Positions 61,231 through 64,000 of a DNA stretch of 64,000 nt are shown piece by piece. Each line of letters starts with the position of its first letter. Position 1 is the first letter of the stretch. The translations under genes and the position numbers were made by a program. The notes below the pieces were generated by a model that saw only the letters and a program-made list of their open reading frames with translations, made no database searches and was not told the DNA's origin. Source of the stretch: Lutibaculum sp963816555 (GTDB lineage: Bacteria; Pseudomonadota; Alphaproteobacteria; Rhizobiales; Tepidamorphaceae); the NCBI GenBank assembly GCA_963816555.1, contig CAWFLD010000003.1:1-64000 (forward strand), read 5' to 3'.

Positions 61231-62533
61231 ATGGTCAAAGACGGGCATCATCCGAACTCAGCCTGGCGGGCCACCGCACAGGCCGAGGGCGCCTTCCAGC
61301 CCCTCGACGGCGACCGCGAGACCGACACGCTCGTCGTCGGCGGCGGGTTCACCGGCCTTTCCACCGCGCGCGATCTTCTGCAGCGCGGCATCGACTGCGT
61401 GGTGCTCGAGGGCCGGGACATCGGCTGGGGCGCCAGCGGGCGCACCGGCGGCTTCGCCGTGCCGCGCTACAAGATGAACTACTCGGACCTGGCCCGCGAC
61501 CACGGCGACGATGTCGCGCGCAGCCTCTTCCGGCAGGCCGTGGAAGCCGTCGACAGCGTCGCCGAGACCGTCGAGACCTACGGGATATCGTGCCACTTCC
61601 AGCGTCGCGGCCATGTCACGCCGGCCCACAGCGCCAAGGCTCTCAAGGGCTTGGCGGCCGATATCGAGTGGCTGCAGGCCGAAGCCGGCGACGGCACGGC
61701 GCGGCTCATGTCGCGGCAGGAAACCGAAGAGGCGCTCGGCACCACGGTCTACCACGGCGCCTATTTCGATCCCCGCGGCGCCTGCCTGCACCCCTACGAC
61801 TATGCACGCGGCCTCGCCGCGGCGCTCGCCGATCGCGGCGTGCCGATCTTCGTCGAGACGCCCGTGGAGGCGCTCGGCCGGGACGGCGCGCACTGGATCG
61901 CCCGCACGAGCCGCGGAAGGGTGCGCGCACGTCATGTCGTCCTTGCAACGAATGCCTATTCCACTTCGACCATGCAGGGCGACGACCTCTACCGGCGTGT
62001 CGTCCCGGTGGCCTCGTCGATCATAGCCACACGTCCGCTGAGTTCGAATGAGAGGAAAATAACGGATCCTTCCGAACTACCTGTGACGGACACGCGGCGG
62101 CTCGTCAGCTATTTCCGGATACTTCCGACCGGGCAGCTTCTTTTCGGCGGGCGCGGCGACATCACGGGCCGCCGGGACGATCCCGCCGTCTTCCGCACGC
62201 TCGAGCGCCAGCTCGCGGCGACGTTCCCGCACCTGAAGGACATCGAGATCCGCGAGCGGTGGGCCGGCATGGTCGCGGTGACGCTCGATTCCTTTCCCCA
62301 CATCGGCCAGCTCGACGAGGGCGTGTTCTTCGCCCTCGGCTATGGCGGCCGCGGCGTCGCGCTGACGAGCCTGATGGGCCGCCGCCTCGCCTCGCTCGTC
62401 GCCGGGCGAGACGATCGAGCCCGGCCCGATGGGCAGCCGGGGCTTCAGGCCGGTGCCGTTCCACCAGTGGCGCCGCACCGGCATGCGTCTGATGGCCCGA
62501 TACTACCAGGTCCGAGACCTTTTCGAACGATAG
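61231..62533 (+). CDS. PuuB-like FAD oxidoreductase, frame break near the end
   Basis: ATG 61231: HHPNSAWRATA leader, FAD motif DTLVVGGGFTGLSTARDLLQ, WGASGRTGGFAVPRYKMNYS, RGACLHPYDYARGLAAAL, ATNAYSTSTMQGDDLYRRVV, FGGRGDITGRRDDPAVF and ALGYGGRGVALTSLMGRRLA. After LVAG at 62405 one extra base shifts the frame; one base over it ends ETIEPGPMGSRGFRPVPFHQ ... YYQVRDLFER-stop at 62531-62533. About 433 residues corrected. The family oxidises amines or secondary amino acids. Divergent from its presumed repressor. Confidence 0.87.
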
Positions 62534-62540
62534 GAAAGCA

Positions 62541-64000
62541 GTGACGAGCATGATTGAGATTGGCGTCGACATCGGCGGAACCTTCACCGATGTGGTGTGC
62601 CGCGCACCGGGACAGCCCCTCCGCGTCATGAAGGTGCCGACGACCCGGGCCGACCCCAGCCGGGCGGTCCTCGCGGCCGTGGAAGGCCTCAGGGACCAGT
62701 GGCAGATCACCCCCGAGGAGGTCGCGCGCTTCGTCCACGGCACGACGGTCGCCACCAACGCCGTCCTCGAGCGCAAGGGGCCGAAGACGGGCCTCCTGAC
62801 GACCAGCGGGTTCAAGGACATCCTCGAGATCGGCCGCCAGATGCGGCAGACGATGTATGCGGCGGTTCTCGAGCCGGAAGTGCCGGGCTATCTCGCGCCG
62901 GGCGCCTTCCGCCACGAGATCGAGGAGCGGGTCGGCTACGACGGCGAGGTGGTGCGGCCGCTGAACGAGGACAGCGTTCGCAAGGCCGCCGCGGCGCTGG
63001 TCGAGGCGGGCGTCGAGGGCGATCGCGATCTGCTTCCTGTTCTCCTTCGTCAACCCCGCCCACGAGCGCCGCGCCGCCGAGATCATCCGCGAGGCCTATC
63101 CCGATCTCGCCCTGTCGCTGTCCTGCGAGGTCGACCCTGCCTTCCGCGAATACGAGCGGACCGTGCGTCACCGCGTTCGACGCCTACATCAAGCCGGTGA
63201 TCGACCGCTACCTCGAGCAGCTGGAGGACGGGCTCGACCGCGCCGGCGTTCGAGGCGCCGCTGCAGATGATGCAGTCGCGCGGCGGCATCGTCCGGCGAG
63301 CGACGGTGGCGCGGCAGCGGCCGGTGCGGCTGTTCCTGTCCGGTCCGGCGGCCGGCGTGATCGGCGGCCAGATGGTCGGCCAGACGGCCGGGCATCACCG
63401 ACCTGATCAGCGTCGACATCGGCGGCACGAGCTCCGACATCGCGCTGATCGCAGGCGGCGAGCCGCGTGATCCGCGCCGGAAGGCCATGATCGGCGGCTA
63501 CAAGATCCGCGTGCCGATGGTCGACGTGAACGCGATCGGCGCGGGCGGCGGCAGCGATCGCCTGGCTCGACCGGCGCGGCGGATTGCGGGTCGGACCCCA
63601 CTCCGCGGGATCGGAGCCCGGGCCCGGCCTGCTACGGCCGCGGCGGCGAGCGAGGCCACCGTGACGGATGCGTCGATCGTCCTCGGCTACCTCGATCCCG
63701 ACTATTTCGCCGGCGGCGCGGTGCAGCTGGAGCCGGAGCTGGCACGCGAGGCGATCGAGCGCAGAAGGTCGCCAAGCCGCTCGGCCTGACGATCGAGGAG
63801 GCCGCGCTGGGCATCCACCGGGTGGTGAACGCGCAGATGGCGGAGGGCATCCGGCTGGTCTCGATCCGGCAGCGGCTACGATCCGCGCGAATTCGCCCTG
63901 CTGCCGCTGGGCGGCGCCGGCGGCGGTCCATGCCGCCGCTCTCGCCGGCGAACTCGGCATCCGACGCATCCTCGTGCCGCGCCATCCGGGCGTGCTGTCC
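62541..64000 (+). CDS. Hydantoinase/oxoprolinase family subunit (HyuA-like), many frame breaks, partial
   Basis: It starts IEIGVDIGGTFTDVVCRAPG and continues VARFVHGTTVATNAVLERKG, KTGLLTTSGFKDILEIGRQM (GTG 62541 or ATG 62550). Then reading must shift near 63018, 63166, 63246, 63393, 63556, 63626, 63651, 63760, 63873 and 63922 to recover AIAICFLFSFVNPAHERRAA, TAFDAYIKPVIDRYLEQLED, MMQSRGGIV, LFLSGPAAGVIGGQMVGQTA, SVDIGGTSSDIALI, IGGYKIRVPMVDVNAIGAGG, EATVTDASIVLGYLDPDYFA, VAKPLGLTIEEAALGIHRVV and HAAALAGELGIRRILVPRHP. All pieces are in family order with no gaps, so the gene is probably intact and the sequence faulty. It runs off the edge. ATP-dependent hydrolase of hydantoins or 5-oxoproline. 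Confidence 0.85.

Overview
The window reads as a high-G+C (roughly 70% by eye) proteobacterial chromosome, most likely an alphaproteobacterium. Pointers are the lpiA/acvB lysyl-phosphatidylglycerol pair, a six-gene Mrp cluster with a fused MrpA-B, a FixJ-like two-component pair, two TRAP transporters and several PuuB/DadA-type flavoenzymes. No rRNA, tRNA, CRISPR array, phage or insertion sequence was seen.

Left part (1-17 kb): a frame-broken ParD-like antitoxin at the edge, then a complete N-ATPase operon in the diagnostic order atpD-C-Q-R-B-E-F-A-G (no delta gene; the c subunit carries Na+-type ligands). Next come a GlxA-type regulator and an EamA exporter. They are followed by a SARP-type DNA-binding protein that appears to continue, across a +1 frame break, into a membrane anchor and periplasmic binding domain. 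A DUF1003 relic and lpiA-acvB complete this part.

17-27 kb: a TRAP transporter (dctP frame-broken), an FCD GntR repressor, and an FAA-hydrolase / PuuE-type deacetylase / gamma-glutamyltransferase operon. Then, on the minus strand, an ECF sigma factor, its anti-sigma factor and a BI-1 membrane protein. 27-36 kb: the mrpA(B)CDEFG Na+/H+ antiporter, a small membrane ORF, and a MASE1 histidine kinase with a FixJ-like regulator. With the N-ATPase this gives two independent Na+-extrusion systems about 20 kb apart.

35.6-54.9 kb is an amino/imino-acid catabolic island. A minus-strand operon encodes a polyamine-type ABC importer (with a fused double permease), two FAD oxidoreductases and an ornithine-cyclodeaminase-family protein. 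Beside it lie a three-subunit HcnABC/OoxAB/hydroxyproline-dehydrogenase-like flavoenzyme, an IclR regulator, a divergent enoyl-CoA hydratase / acyl-CoA ligase / Rossmann-protein operon, a SulP transporter and a two-subunit aconitase-X. 54.9-64 kb: a second TRAP transporter with a divergent GntR-UTRA regulator, a sulfatase, a Xre-cupin regulator with a divergent PuuB-like oxidase, and a hydantoinase/oxoprolinase gene running off the edge.

About twenty genes or domains show single-base frame breaks, nearly all +1 and crowded into the last 1.6 kb. I read these mainly as consensus errors, so frame-broken genes below are described as if intact, with the break position given.
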